Shown piece by piece: positions 40,001-55,000 of a stretch of 64,000 nt of DNA. Origin of the DNA: Steromphala cineraria. Lineage: Eukaryota; Mollusca; Gastropoda; Trochida; Trochidae. A program made the position numbers and the translations under genes. Under the pieces are notes generated by a model that had not been told where the DNA came from, made no database searches, and saw nothing but the letters and a program-made list of their open reading frames with translations. The stretch lies in contig OU744724.1 of NCBI GenBank assembly GCA_916613615.1, positions 45,982,662 through 46,046,661 of the forward strand, given 5' to 3'. Within the stretch, counting starts at the first letter, position 1. Each line of letters opens with the position of its first letter.

Positions 40001-43000
40001 GAATGACAACAACATCATTTAATGATTTAAAACAAGGATTACAAAATCGAATAGTCCGTAGCATTACATGTGGAAATAAATTTTAAAAACATGATCGCAA
40101 TTGAAAGGTGATCATGTTTAAAGCAGATTAACACTACAAGTTCAACATATTTACAACTCAAACTTTCATGGAAAAAAGGGTTAGTTGGGTTAATTATTCT
40201 CAATCAATCCATTTCACCATATCACCGATTGACAATGGCCTAGATCCATCATAATTGGCGTATTGTAGAAGTAGCAATTTTTGAGTAAAGATAAATCATG
40301 GGCAATTTTGTTGGTGATCGAAAACTGGACAATAACGCGTGTCAATGTCTCAAAAGTAATTTTGGAAAAATATGTACAGGTGACACCAAGACAAATATTG
40401 GTTGGTTGGTTTTAGAAAGGTCACATTATTTCTATTCATAGGGAGAATAATTTTTATTTTTACGGCCGTTTTAAGATTACCATTGAAAACTAGTAAACAA
40501 CATGATTTGGTCATTTTAGAGATGAACATGCAACTTTACACAATTATTTGAAGTTATCACAGGACATATTGTATTTGAACTTTGATTTAAACCACATTAA
40601 AATTAAACATGTATGCCTACTACTTTGTGTCACTTATGTTTTATACATTGTTAAATAAACATGTTATTCTGGAATAACGTGCATGTGCATGTGTTCTCTA
40701 AATTCTATTTCTATTTGTGAAAAAAAGTTAATATTTCCTTTGTTTTAACGGATATAGCCTATACATATAAATAATATCGTCAATTGTGTCATTTATTCGA
40801 TCTATCAGGATCGCAAAAACAACTGTCCGAATTTTGGGCGACCCCGTCCGAACCAGGGTCAAAAGTGTCCAAACCTTGGGCGACTTGATATTCTCCTCTG
40901 AAACTGCTTTGTATTGTATTTATTCAGGTCTAGAACTAAACAAATGGTCATAAAATTGACGATGGACACTGTTCCTGGACGTTATAACATTTTCGAACAA
41001 GTTTACGAGTATATATGTAAAACACAAGCTGTCAAAAAATTTTGACCGGAAGACTGTCCGAACCTCGACAGTTTGCCCTATCTGTATATTGCAATTCAGG
41101 AACAACGTTATACGAGTCGGTACACACATCTGAAAGTATCCAATATACAAGCTTGTCTTTATGTACAGGTTTCATTTGTATGTCACCATTTCTTTGCTAT
41201 TACACTGTTAGTTGTGAACATTATTATTTTCTTTTTTTACTAATTTCCCATTTGACAACCTCAAGAGTAACAAGAAAAGCCTTTAAAAAGGCAAGCTTTG
41301 GGGCACCCGGTTATGTATCACTATATAGAACCAGGAAATTTAGGTTAGGGAGGACGGGGACGGGGACTTTTACTTGAATAAATTGTTCCAATCGGAGACG
41401 CATTTTCTTTGCTCTTTTTGTTTTGATAGTTATCTGTACACTATGTACATAGTTAAACGACTCGTTCGTTCCGTTTAAATTTCAACAATGATAGATACGT
41501 CTCCTATCTCAATTATGATATAATATTTTAAACATTAATACGGTTATTCAAATTTATGTTGCTTTAAAAGATAGCTGACGATAAGTTTAATACAAGAACC
41601 AGTGATTAGCTAGAAGATAAATAGTTGTGCAATTGAGTTTAAGGTTAATTATATGTTGCAAGAATAATTTTCCTTAATTGAGTGTTGATCGAATTACAGC
41701 CGAAAGTTGCTGAAAAATTTAGAAATTATCTCAGCTAAAAGTTCATAATTTTCATTATATTATAGAGTGAAATTTAAGAATATTTTGTCATACTTTAGGC
41801 TCTATGTCAATACTTTCTTCGAAAGACACCTTTGATCGTAAATAAATCATCCATAACGTTTGTTTTGAAACATGAAATTTGAAAATGGCCTGTTCAGAAT
41901 CATTTTTTCCGTGAAGCGATGAGATGCATTGAGTGAACGATCAGTCATTGACAAGGCGGGACATTTAGCGCTCGCGTTAAAGCCTAGTAAAAAGAATTGG
42001 AGGAACCGAATTCCTAGTTGATACAAAAATGGAATGTCGTTTCCGAATGTGGAATGCAAAAAATAGCCCGAATAACTACAAAACAGCTCACATGCATATG
42101 CAAAATTGATATTTATTAATGGTGTAAATGCTCATCTATATATTTTGGAAAATTTACGATATATTTTACATCATAGCATTATTATAATAATCAGTTTCCA
42201 AATTAAAGCTTGCCAATTATTTCGTACCACCCACATGGTCACGTGGGTATAAATTTGCTACAGCACGGTCCATTGGTCGTTGAAATACCAGGATATGCTT
42301 AAAACAAATATCATTGGCTGAAATTTCTCTTTGAAGTTTCCAAGAGTAATATAGAGAGAAACTTCTGCCATTAGTTTTCAATATCAGATGTTACATAACT
42401 TTGGGGTCTCTGGACCCCAAAGCAATAAGGGCCCATCCTCTATAACCCATGTGTTTTTAACTCTCATTGGTCTTGTGAATATGCAATACATTATACAGTA
42501 CATATGGTGACATTGATCAAATTATTCAAAACTTTGGCTACTTTTGGCCAATGATTGTCAAGCTGATGAAGTTTGAAATCTTTTGAATCTACCATTTGTA
42601 GGAAAGTTATCAAGAACAAGTTTGTGATGAGGCACGCAGAGCAAATGATGCTGAGATGAGACTGAGTGTGAGTGGAAAACAGGCAGAGGAGAGAATCTGT
42701 AGCCTTGAGTGTAAGCTGAGCGAAATCTCGGCCATCATGGGCAGCTATGATAAAGTGCGGTTGAAGGACCAGGACCTGATCAGCCGACTGAGGGAGCGTG
42801 TAAGTCAGCTGGACCATGAGAACGCAACACTCAGCTCCACCCCCACCTCCGCTGCTGCAGCTGCAGCCACAGCTCCCCATTCTGAACACAGTTTTGATGC
42901 TAAATATCTGGCAGACAAAGTACTTTACTACCATGGTTTACTTTTGGCTGCAAATGAGAAAACAGACTCCCCAATTGACATTCCAAGTAAGTTCATTTCA

Positions 43001-46000
43001 AAGAGATGCCATTTCAATTGTTGTGGTCACTTGCCAAACATATCAATAGCTTCATTTAAGTTCGAAACTACGCCTCTAATGGCTGAAATATTGCCCTAGC
43101 GGCGTATAAGAATAACTTACTCACTCACTTAGCTAGAAACAGCTAAGACTTTGTGAAAAGTATAACTATAATGCTCATTTGGTCCACATGGAGACAATAT
43201 TAAGGAATATAGAATGATTTTGATCAGAAGCAGATAAGGTACTTTAACTGTTCCGTACAAATAAGTCAAGTTGAACGTTAAATGACACAAGATTATCTAA
43301 AGCAGTGAAAAAAAGGTAGATTTCTGAAGATAGTGTTTGAAGGGTAATCTATCTAGGAGTGCGGGTTGACCCAGTGATTGTGTATGTGCAGGTCTGCTCC
43401 TGGTTGACCCAGTGATTGTGTATGTGCTGGTCTGCTCCTGGTTGACCCAGTGATTGTGTATGTGCTGGTCTGCTTCTGGTTGACCCAGTGATTGTGTATG
43501 TGCAGGTCTGCTCCTGGTTGACCCAGTGATTGTGTATGTGCTGGTCTGCTCCTGGTTGACCCAGTGATTGTGTATGTGCAGGTCTGCTCCTGGTTGACCC
43601 AGTGATTGTGTATGTGCTGGTCTGCTCCTGGTTGACCCAGTGATTGTGTATGTGCTGGTCTGCTTCTGGTTGACCCAGTGATTGTGTATGTGCAGGTCTG
43701 CTCCTGGTTGACCCAGTGATTGTGTATGTGCTGGTCTGCTCCTGGTTGACCCAGTGATTGTGTATGTGCTGGTCTGCTCCTGGTTGACCCAGTGATTGTG
43801 TATGTGCTGGTCTGCTCCTGGTTGACCCAGTGATTGTGTATGTGCTGGTCTGCTCCTGGTTGACCCAGTGATTGTGTATGTGCAGGTCTGCTCCTGGTTG
43901 ACCCAGTGATTGTGTATGTGCTGGTCTGCTCCTGGTTGACCCAGTGATTGTGTATGTGCTGGTCTGCTTCTGGTTGACCCAGTGATTGTGTATGTGCAGG
44001 TCTGCTCCTGGTTGACCCAGTGATTGTGTATGTGCTGGTCTGCTCCTGGTTGACCCAGTGATTGTGTATGTGCTGGTCTGCTTCTGGTTGACCCAGTGAT
44101 TGTGTATGTGCAGGTCTGCTCCTGGTTGACCCAGTGATTGTGTATGTGCTGGTCTGCTCCTGGTTGACCCAGTGATTGTGTATGTGCTGGTCTGCTCCTG
44201 GTTGACCCAGTGATTGTGTATGTGCTGGTCTGCTCCTGGTTGACCCAGTGATTGTGTATGTGCTGGTCTGCTCCTGGTTGACCCAGTGATTGTGTATGTG
44301 CAGGTCTGCTCCTGGTTGACCCAGTGATTGTGTATGTGCTGGTCTGCTGCGGGTTGAGCCAGTGATTGTGTATGTGCAGGTCTGCTCCTGGTTGACCCAG
44401 TGATTGTGTATGTGCAGGTCTGCTGCGGGTTGACCCAGTGATTGTGTATGTGCAGGTCTGCTGCGGGTTGACCCAGTGATTGTGTATGTGCAGGTCTGCT
44501 CTTGGTTGACCCAGTGATTGTGTATGTGGTGGTCTGCTCCTGGTTGACCCAGTGATTGTGTATGTGCAGGTCTGCTCCTGGTTGACCCAGTGATTGTGTA
44601 TGTGCAGGTCTGCTCCTGGTTGACCCAGTGATTGTGTATGTGCAGGTCTGCTCCTGGTTGACCCAGTGATTGTGTATGTGCTGGTCTGCTCTTGGTTGAC
44701 CCAGTGATTGTGTATGTGGTGGTCTGCTCCTGGTTGACCCAGTGATTGTGTATGTGCTGGTCTGCTCTTGGTTGACCCAGTGATTGTGTATGTGGTGGTC
44801 TGCTTCTGGTTGACCCAGTGATTGTGTATGTGCAGGTCTGCTCCTGGTTGACCCAGTGATTGTGTATGTGCAGGTCTGCTGCGGGTTGACCCAGTGATTG
44901 TGTATGTGCTGGTCTGCTCCTGGTTGACCCAGTGATTGTGTATGTGCAGGTCTGCTCCTGGTTGACCCAGTGATTGTGTATGTGGTGGTCTGCTCCTGGT
45001 TGACCCAGTGATTGTGTATGTGCAGGTCTGCTCCTGGTTGACCCAGTGATTGTGTATGTGCAGGTCTGCTCCTGGTTGACCCAGTGATTGTGTATGTGCA
45101 GGTCTGCTCCTGGTTGACCCAGTGATTGTGTATGTGCAGGTCTGCTGCGGGTTGACCCAGTGATTGTGTATGTGCAGGTCTGCTCCTGGTTGACCCAGTG
45201 ATTGTGTATGTGCAGGTCTGCTCCTGGTTGACCCAGTGATTGTGTATGTGCAGGTCTGCTGCGGGTTGACCCAGTGATTGTGTATGTGCAGGTCTGCTCC
45301 TGGTTGACCCAGTGATTGTGTATGTGCAGGTCTGCTCCTGGTTGACCCAGTGATTGTGTATGTGCTGGTCTGCTCCTGGTTGACCCAGTGATTGTGTATG
45401 TGCAGGTCTGCTCCTGGTTGATCCAGTGATTGTGTATGTGCAGGTCTGCTCCTGGTTGACCCAGTGATTGTGTATGTGGTGGTCTGCTTCTGGTTGACCC
45501 AGTGATTGTGTATGTGCAGGTCTGCTCCTGGTTGATCCAGTGATTGTGTATGTGCAGGTCTGCTCCTGGTTGACCCAGTGATTGTGTATGTGCAGGTCTG
45601 CTCCTGGTTGACCCAGTGATTGTGTATGTGCTGGTCTGCTCCTGGTTGACCCAGTGATTGTGTATGTGCTGGTCTGCTCCTGGTTGACCCAGTGATTGTG
45701 TATGTGCAGGTCTGCTCCTGGTTGACCCAGTGATTGTGTATGTGCAGGTCTGCTGCGGGTTGACCCAGTGATTGTGTATGTGCAGGTCTGCTCCTGGTTG
45801 ACCCAGTGATTGTGTATGTGCTGGTCTGCTCTTGGTTGACCCAGTGATTGTGTATGTGCTGGTCTGCTCCTGGTTGACCCAGTGATTGTGTATGTGCTGG
45901 TCTGCTCCTGGTTGACCCAGTGATTGTGTATGTGCTGGTCTGCTCCTGGTTGACCCAGTGATTGTGTATGTGCAGGTCTGCTCCTGGTTGACCCAGTGAT

Positions 46001-49000
46001 TGTGTATGTGCAGGTCTGCTGCGGGTTGACCCAGTGATTGTGTATGTGCAGGTCTGCTCCTGGTTGACCCAGTGATTGTGTATGTGGTGGTCTGCTCCTG
46101 GTTGACCCAGTGATTGTGTATGTGCTGGTCTGCTCCTGGTTGACCCAGTGATTGTGTATGTGGTGGTCTGCTTCTGGTTGACCCAGTGATTGTGTATGTG
46201 CAGGTCTGCTGCGGGTTGACCCAGTGATTGTGTATGTGCAGGTCTGCTCCTGGTTGACCCAGTGATTGTGTATGTGCTGGTCTGCTCCTGGTTGACCCAG
46301 TGATTGTGTATGTGCTGGTCTGCTCCTGGTTGACCCAGTGATTGTGTATGTGCTGGTCTGCTCCTGGTTGACCCAGTGATTGTGTATGTGGTGGTCTGCT
46401 TCTGGTTGACCCAGTGATTGTGTATGTGCAGGTCTGCTCCTGGTTGACCCAGTGATTGTGTATGTGCTGGTCTGCTCTTGGTTGACCCAGTGATTGTGTA
46501 TGTGCTGGTCTGCTCCTGGTTGACCCAGTGATTGTGTATGTGGTGGTCTGCTTCTGGTTGACCCAGTGATTGTGTATGTGCAGGTCTGCTCCTGGTTGAC
46601 CCAGTGATTGTGTATGTGGTGGTCTGCTTCTGGTTGACCCAGTGATTGTGTATGTGCAGGTCTGCTCCTGGTTGACCCAGTGATTGTGTATGTGCAGGTC
46701 TGCTCCTGGTTGACCCAGTGATTGTGTATGTGCAGGTCTGCTCCTGGTTGACCCAGTGATTGTGTATGTGCAGGTCTGCTGCGGGTTGACCCAGTGATTG
46801 TGTATGTGCAGGTCTGCTCCTGGTTGACCCAGTGATTGTGTATGTGCAGGTCTGCTCCTGGTTGACCCAGTGATTGTGTATGTGCAGGTCTGCTGCGGGT
46901 TGACCCAGTGATTGTGTATGTGCAGGTCTGCTCCTGGTTGACCCAGTGATTGTGTATGTGCAGGTCTGCTCCTGGTTGACCCAGTGATTGTGTATGTGCT
47001 GGTCTGCTCCTGGTTGACCCAGTGATTGTGTATGTGCAGGTCTGCTCCTGGTTGATCCAGTGATTGTGTATGTGCAGGTCTGCTCCTGGTTGACCCAGTG
47101 ATTGTGTATGTGGTGGTCTGCTTCTGGTTGACCCAGTGATTGTGTATGTGCAGGTCTGCTCCTGGTTGATCCAGTGATTGTGTATGTGCAGGTCTGCTCC
47201 TGGTTGACCCAGTGATTGTGTATGTGCAGGTCTGCTCTTGGTTGACCCAGTGATTGTGTATGTGCTGGTCTGCTCCTGGTTGACCCAGTGATTGTGTATG
47301 TGCTGGTCTGCTCCTGGTTGACCCAGTGATTGTGTATGTGCAGGTCTGCTCCTGGTTGACCCAGTGATTGTGTATGTGCAGGTCTGCTGCGGGTTGACCC
47401 AGTGATTGTGTATGTGCAGGTCTGCTCCTGGTTGACCCAGTGATTGTGTATGTGCTGGTCTGCTCTTGGTTGACCCAGTGATTGTGTATGTGCTGGTCTG
47501 CTCCTGGTTGACCCAGTGATTGTGTATGTGCTGGTCTGCTCCTGGTTGACCCAGTGATTGTGTATGTGCTGGTCTGCTCCTGGTTGACCCAGTGATTGTG
47601 TATGTGCAGGTCTGCTCCTGGTTGACCCAGTGATTGTGTATGTGCAGGTCTGCTGCGGGTTGACCCAGTGATTGTGTATGTGCAGGTCTGCTCCTGGTTG
47701 ACCCAGTGATTGTGTATGTGGTGGTCTGCTCCTGGTTGACCCAGTGATTGTGTATGTGCTGGTCTGCTCCTGGTTGACCCAGTGATTGTGTATGTGGTGG
47801 TCTGCTTCTGGTTGACCCAGTGATTGTGTATGTGCAGGTCTGCTGCGGGTTGACCCAGTGATTGTGTATGTGCAGGTCTGCTCCTGGTTGACCCAGTGAT
47901 TGTGTATGTGCTGGTCTGCTCCTGGTTGACCCAGTGATTGTGTATGTGCTGGTCTGCTCCTGGTTGACCCAGTGATTGTGTATGTGCTGGTCTGCTCCTG
48001 GTTGACCCAGTGATTGTGTATGTGGTGGTCTGCTTCTGGTTGACCCAGTGATTGTGTATGTGCAGGTCTGCTCCTGGTTGACCCAGTGATTGTGTATGTG
48101 CTGGTCTGCTCTTGGTTGACCCAGTGATTGTGTATGTGCTGGTCTGCTCCTGGTTGACCCAGTGATTGTGTATGTGGTGGTCTGCTTCTGGTTGACCCAG
48201 TGATTGTGTATGTGCAGGTCTGCTCCTGGTTGACCCAGTGATTGTGTATGTGGTGGTCTGCTTCTGGTTGACCCAGTGATTGTGTATGTGCAGGTCTGCT
48301 CCTCGTTGACCCAGTGATTGTGTATGTGCTGGTCTGCTCCTGGTTGATCCAGTGATTGTGTATGTGCAGGTCTGCTCCTGGTTGATCCAGTGATTGTGTA
48401 TGTGCAGGTCTGCTGCAGGTTGACCCAGTGATTGTGTATGTGCTGGTCTGCTCCTGGTTGACCCAGTGATTGTGTATGTGCTGGTCTGCTCCTGGTTGAC
48501 CCAGTGATTGTGTATGTGCAGGTCTGCTGCGGGTTGACCCAGTGATTGTGTATGTGCAGGTCTGCTCTTGGTTGACCCAGTGATTGTGTATGTGCAGGTC
48601 TGCTCCTGGTTGACCCAGTGATTGTGTATGTGGTGGTCTGCTTCTGGTTGACCCAGTGATTGTGTATGTGCTGGTCTGCTCCTGGTTGACCCAGTGATTG
48701 TGTATGTGCTGGTCTGCTCCTGGTTGACCCAGTGATTGTGTATGTGGTGGTCTGCTTCTGGTTGACCCAGTGATTGTGTATGTGCTGGTCTGCTCCTGGT
48801 TGACCCAGTGATTGTGTATGTGCAGGTCTGCTCCTGGTTGATCCAGTGATTGTGTATGTGCAGGTCTGCTTCTGGTTGACCCAGTGATTGTGTATGTGCT
48901 GGTCTGCTCCTGGTTGACCCAGTGATTGTGTATGTGCTGGTCTGCTCCTGGTTGACCCAGTGATTGTGTATGTGGTGGTCTGCTTCTGGTTGACCCAGTG

Positions 49001-52000
49001 ATTGTGTATGTGCAGGTCTGCTCCTGGTTGACCCAGTGATTGTGTATGTGGTGGTCTGCTTCTGGTTGACCCAGTGATTGTGTATGTGCAGGTCTGCTCC
49101 TCGTTGACCCAGTGATTGTGTATGTGCTGGTCTGCTCCTGGTTGATCCAGTGATTGTGTATGTGCAGGTCTGCTCCTGGTTGATCCAGTGATTGTGTATG
49201 TGCAGGTCTGCTGCAGGTTGACCCAGTGATTGTGTATGTGCTGGTCTGCTCCTGGTTGACCCAGTGATTGTGTATGTGCTGGTCTGCTCCTGGTTGACCC
49301 AGTGATTGTGTATGTGCAGGTCTGCTGCGGGTTGACCCAGTGATTGTGTATGTGCAGGTCTGCTCTTGGTTGACCCAGTGATTGTGTATGTGCAGGTCTG
49401 CTCCTGGTTGACCCAGTGATTGTGTATGTGGTGGTCTGCTTCTGGTTGACCCAGTGATTGTGTATGTGCTGGTCTGCTCCTGGTTGACCCAGTGATTGTG
49501 TATGTGCTGGTCTGCTCCTGGTTGACCCAGTGATTGTGTATGTGGTGGTCTGCTTCTGGTTGACCCAGTGATTGTGTATGTGCTGGTCTGCTCCTGGTTG
49601 ACCCAGTGATTGTGTATGTGCAGGTCTGCTCCTGGTTGATCCAGTGATTGTGTATGTGCAGGTCTGCTCCTGGTTGACCCAGTGATTGTGTATGTGCAGG
49701 TCTGCTCCTGGTTGACCCAGTGATTGTGTATGTGCAGGTCTGCTGCGGGTTGACCCAGTGATTGTGTATGTGCTGGTCTGCTCCTGGTTGACCCAGTGAT
49801 TGTGTATGTGCAGGTCTGCTGCGGGTTGACCCAGTGATTGTGTATGTGCTGGTCTGCTCCTGGTTGACCCAGTGATTGTGTATGTGCTGGTCTGCTCCTG
49901 GTTGACCCAGTGATTGTGTATGTGCAGGTCTGCTCCTGGTTGACCCAGTGATTGTGTATGTGCTGGTCTGCTCCTGGTTGACCCAGTGATTGTGTATGTG
50001 CAGGTCTGCTGCGGGTTGACCCAGTGATTGTGTATGTGCAGGTCTGCTCCTGGTTGACCCAGTGATTGTGTATGTGCAGGTCTGCTCCTGGTTGACCCAG
50101 TGATTGTGTATGTGCAGGTCTGCTCCTGGTTGACCCAGTGATTGTGTATGTGCAGGTCTGCTCCTGGTTGACCCAGTGATTGTGTATGTGCTGGTCTGCT
50201 CCTGGTTGACCCAGTGATTGTGTATGTGCAGGTCTGCTCCTGGTTGACCCAGTGATTGTGTATGTGCAGGTCTGCTCCTGGTTGACCCAGTGATTGTGTA
50301 TGTGCAGGTCTGCTCCTGGTTGACCCAGTGATTGTGTATGTGCAGGTCTGCTCCTGGTTGACCCAGTGATTGTGTATGTGGTGGTCTGCTGCGGGTTGAC
50401 CCAGTGATTGTGTATGTGCAGGTCTGCTGCGGGTTGACCCAGTGATTGTGTATGTGCAGGTCTGCTCCTGGTTGACCCAGTGATTGTGTATGTGCAGGTC
50501 TGCTCCTGGTTGACCCAGTGATTGTGTATGTGGTGGTCTGCTCCTGGTTGATCCAGTGATTGTGTATGTGCAGGTCTGCTCCTGGTTGACCCAGTGATTG
50601 TGTATGTGCTGGTCTGCTCCTGGTTGACCCAGTGATTGTGTATGTGCTGGTCTGCTCCTGGTTGACCCAGTGATTGTGTATGTGCAGGTCTGCTGCGGGT
50701 TGACCCAGTGATTGTGTATGTGCAGGTCTGCTGCGGGTTGACCCAGTGATTGTGTATGTGCAGGTCTGCTCCTGGTTGACCCAGTGATTGTGTATGTGCA
50801 GGTCTGCTGCGGGTTGACCCAGTGATTGTGTATGTGCAGGTCTGCTCCTGGTTGACCCAGTGATTGTGTATGTGCAGGTCTGCTGCGGGTTGACCCAGTG
50901 ATTGTGTATGTGCAGGTCTGCTCCTGGTTGACCCAGTGATTGTGTATGTGCAGGTCTGCTCCTGGTTGACCCAGTGATTGTGTATGTGCTGGTCTGCTCC
51001 TGGTTGACCCAGTGATTGTGTATGTGCAGGTCTGCTTCTGGTTGACCCAGTGATTGTGTATGTGCAGGTCTGCTCCTGGTTGACCCAGTGATTGTGTATG
51101 TGGTGGTCTGCTCCTGGTTGACCCAGTGATTGTGTATGTGCAGGTCTGCTCCTGGTTGACCCAGTGATTGTGTATGTGCAGGTCTGCTCCTGGTTGATCC
51201 AGTGATTGTGTATGTGCTGGTCTGCTTCTGGTTGACCCAGTGATTGTGTATGTGCTGGTCTGCTCCTGGTTGATCCAGTGATTGTGTATGTGCAGGTCTG
51301 CTGCGGGTTGACCCAGTGATTGTGTATGTGCTGGTCTGCTCCTGGTTGACCCAGTGATTGTGTATGTGCAGGTCTGCTGCGGGTTGACCCAGTGATTGTG
51401 TATGTGCAGGTCTGCTCCTGGTTGACCCAGTGATTGTGTATGTGCAGGTCTGCTGCGGGTTGACCCAGTGATTGTGTATGTGCTGGTCTGCTCCTGGTTG
51501 ACCCAGTGATTGTGTATGTGCAGGTCTGCTGCGGGTTGACCCAGTGATTGTGTATGTGCAGGTCTGCTCCTGGTTGACCCAGTGATTGTGTATGTGCTGG
51601 TCTGCTCTTGGTTGACCCAGTGATTGTGTATGTGGTGGTCTGCTCCTGGTTGACCCAGTGATTGTGTATGTGCTGGTCTGCTCTTGGTTGACCCAGTGAT
51701 TGTGTATGTGGTGGTCTGCTTCTGGTTGACCCAGTGATTGTGTATGTGCAGGTCTGCTCCTGGTTGACCCAGTGATTGTGTATGTGCAGGTCTGCTGCGG
51801 GTTGACCCAGTGATTGTGTATGTGCTGGTCTGCTCCTGGTTGACCCAGTGATTGTGTATGTGCAGGTCTGCTCCTGGTTGACCCAGTGATTGTGTATGTG
51901 GTGGTCTGCTCCTGGTTGACCCAGTGATTGTGTATGTGCAGGTCTGCTCCTGGTTGACCCAGTGATTGTGTATGTGCAGGTCTGCTCCTGGTTGACCCAG

Positions 52001-55000
52001 TGATTGTGTATGTGCAGGTCTGCTCCTGGTTGACCCAGTGATTGTGTATGTGCAGGTCTGCTGCGGGTTGACCCAGTGATTGTGTATGTGCAGGTCTGCT
52101 CCTGGTTGACCCAGTGATTGTGTATGTGCAGGTCTGCTCCTGGTTGACCCAGTGATTGTGTATGTGCAGGTCTGCTGCGGGTTGACCCAGTGATTGTGTA
52201 TGTGCAGGTCTGCTCCTGGTTGACCCAGTGATTGTGTATGTGCAGGTCTGCTCCTGGTTGACCCAGTGATTGTGTATGTGCTGGTCTGCTCCTGGTTGAC
52301 CCAGTGATTGTGTATGTGCAGGTCTGCTCCTGGTTGATCCAGTGATTGTGTATGTGCAGGTCTGCTCCTGGTTGACCCAGTGATTGTGTATGTGGTGGTC
52401 TGCTTCTGGTTGACCCAGTGATTGTGTATGTGCAGGTCTGCTCCTGGTTGATCCAGTGATTGTGTATGTGCAGGTCTGCTCCTGGTTGACCCAGTGATTG
52501 TGTATGTGCAGGTCTGCTCTTGGTTGACCCAGTGATTGTGTATGTGCTGGTCTGCTCCTGGTTGACCCAGTGATTGTGTATGTGCTGGTCTGCTCCTGGT
52601 TGACCCAGTGATTGTGTATGTGCAGGTCTGCTCCTGGTTGACCCAGTGATTGTGTATGTGCAGGTCTGCTGCGGGTTGACCCAGTGATTGTGTATGTGCA
52701 GGTCTGCTCCTGGTTGACCCAGTGATTGTGTATGTGCTGGTCTGCTCTTGGTTGACCCAGTGATTGTGTATGTGCTGGTCTGCTCCTGGTTGACCCAGTG
52801 ATTGTGTATGTGCTGGTCTGCTCCTGGTTGACCCAGTGATTGTGTATGTGCTGGTCTGCTCCTGGTTGACCCAGTGATTGTGTATGTGCAGGTCTGCTCC
52901 TGGTTGACCCAGTGATTGTGTATGTGCAGGTCTGCTGCGGGTTGACCCAGTGATTGTGTATGTGCAGGTCTGCTCCTGGTTGACCCAGTGATTGTGTATG
53001 TGGTGGTCTGCTCCTGGTTGACCCAGTGATTGTGTATGTGCTGGTCTGCTCCTGGTTGACCCAGTGATTGTGTATGTGGTGGTCTGCTTCTGGTTGACCC
53101 AGTGATTGTGTATGTGCAGGTCTGCTGCGGGTTGACCCAGTGATTGTGTATGTGCAGGTCTGCTCCTGGTTGACCCAGTGATTGTGTATGTGCTGGTCTG
53201 CTCCTGGTTGACCCAGTGATTGTGTATGTGCTGGTCTGCTCCTGGTTGACCCAGTGATTGTGTATGTGCTGGTCTGCTCCTGGTTGACCCAGTGATTGTG
53301 TATGTGGTGGTCTGCTTCTGGTTGACCCAGTGATTGTGTATGTGCAGGTCTGCTCCTGGTTGACCCAGTGATTGTGTATGTGCTGGTCTGCTCTTGGTTG
53401 ACCCAGTGATTGTGTATGTGCTGGTCTGCTCCTGGTTGACCCAGTGATTGTGTATGTGGTGGTCTGCTTCTGGTTGACCCAGTGATTGTGTATGTGCAGG
53501 TCTGCTCCTGGTTGACCCAGTGATTGTGTATGTGGTGGTCTGCTTCTGGTTGACCCAGTGATTGTGTATGTGCAGGTCTGCTCCTGGTTGACCCAGTGAT
53601 TGTGTATGTGCAGGTCTGCTCCTGGTTGACCCAGTGATTGTGTATGTGCAGGTCTGCTCCTGGTTGACCCAGTGATTGTGTATGTGCAGGTCTGCTGCGG
53701 GTTGACCCAGTGATTGTGTATGTGCAGGTCTGCTCCTGGTTGACCCAGTGATTGTGTATGTGCAGGTCTGCTCCTGGTTGACCCAGTGATTGTGTATGTG
53801 CAGGTCTGCTGCGGGTTGACCCAGTGATTGTGTATGTGCAGGTCTGCTCCTGGTTGACCCAGTGATTGTGTATGTGCAGGTCTGCTGCGGGTTGACCCAG
53901 TGATTGTGTATGTGCAGGTCTGCTCCTGGTTGACCCAGTGATTGTGTATGTGCAGGTCTGCTCCTGGTTGACCCAGTGATTGTGTATGTGCTGGTCTGCT
54001 CCTGGTTGACCCAGTGATTGTGTATGTGCAGGTCTGCTCCTGGTTGATCCAGTGATTGTGTATGTGCAGGTCTGCTCCTGGTTGACCCAGTGATTGTGTA
54101 TGTGGTGGTCTGCTTCTGGTTGACCCAGTGATTGTGTATGTGCAGGTCTGCTCCTGGTTGATCCAGTGATTGTGTATGTGCAGGTCTGCTCCTGGTTGAC
54201 CCAGTGATTGTGTATGTGCAGGTCTGCTCTTGGTTGACCCAGTGATTGTGTATGTGCTGGTCTGCTCCTGGTTGACCCAGTGATTGTGTATGTGCTGGTC
54301 TGCTCCTGGTTGACCCAGTGATTGTGTATGTGCAGGTCTGCTCCTGGTTGACCCAGTGATTGTGTATGTGCAGGTCTGCTGCGGGTTGACCCAGTGATTG
54401 TGTATGTGCAGGTCTGCTTCTGGTTGACCCAGTGATTGTGTATGTGCTGGTCTGCTCTTGGTTGACCCAGTGATTGTGTATGTGCTGGTCTGCTCCTGGT
54501 TGACCCAGTGATTGTGTATGTGCTGGTCTGCTCCTGGTTGACCCAGTGATTGTGTATGTGCTGGTCTGCTCCTGGTTGACCCAGTGATTGTGTATGTGCA
54601 GGTCTGCTCCTGGTTGACCCAGTGATTGTGTATGTGCAGGTCTGCTGCGGGTTGACCCAGTGATTGTGTATGTGCAGGTCTGCTCCTGGTTGACCCAGTG
54701 ATTGTGTATGTGGTGGTCTGCTCCTGGTTGACCCAGTGATTGTGTATGTGCTGGTCTGCTCCTGGTTGACCCAGTGATTGTGTATGTGGTGGTCTGCTTC
54801 TGGTTGACCCAGTGATTGTGTATGTGCAGGTCTGCTGCGGGTTGACCCAGTGATTGTGTATGTGCAGGTCTGCTCCTGGTTGACCCAGTGATTGTGTATG
54901 TGCTGGTCTGCTCCTGGTTGACCCAGTGATTGTGTATGTGCTGGTCTGCTCCTGGTTGACCCAGTGATTGTGTATGTGCTGGTCTGCTCCTGGTTGACCC

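Larger units (their letters stand above)
38462..41078. mobile_element. pogo-like DNA transposon remnant with TA target duplication
   Basis: The ends GGGCAAACTGACCGAGGTTC (38462) and GAACCTCGACAGTTTGCCC (to 41078) are inverted copies flanked by TA on both sides, as in the Tc1/mariner/pogo group. Several subterminal copies of a GACCNAGGTTCGGACA-like motif lie near 38478, 38502, 38872, 38890 and 38909 on the left. They also occur inverted near 40826, 40848, 40868 and 41055 on the right. Such copies are candidate transposase-binding sites. The only coding remnant is at 39179-39654, and no DDE catalytic domain is present, so the copy cannot be autonomous. Confidence 0.8.

Noticed and set aside
41042..41377. 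111-codon open frame as a gene
   Set aside because: It starts inside the right end of the pogo-like element and runs into unique intron DNA. No domain is recognised.
42491..42934. 147-codon minus-strand open frame
   Set aside because: It is a shadow of GCC1 exon 5, whose plus-strand reading matches the family and has splice sites.
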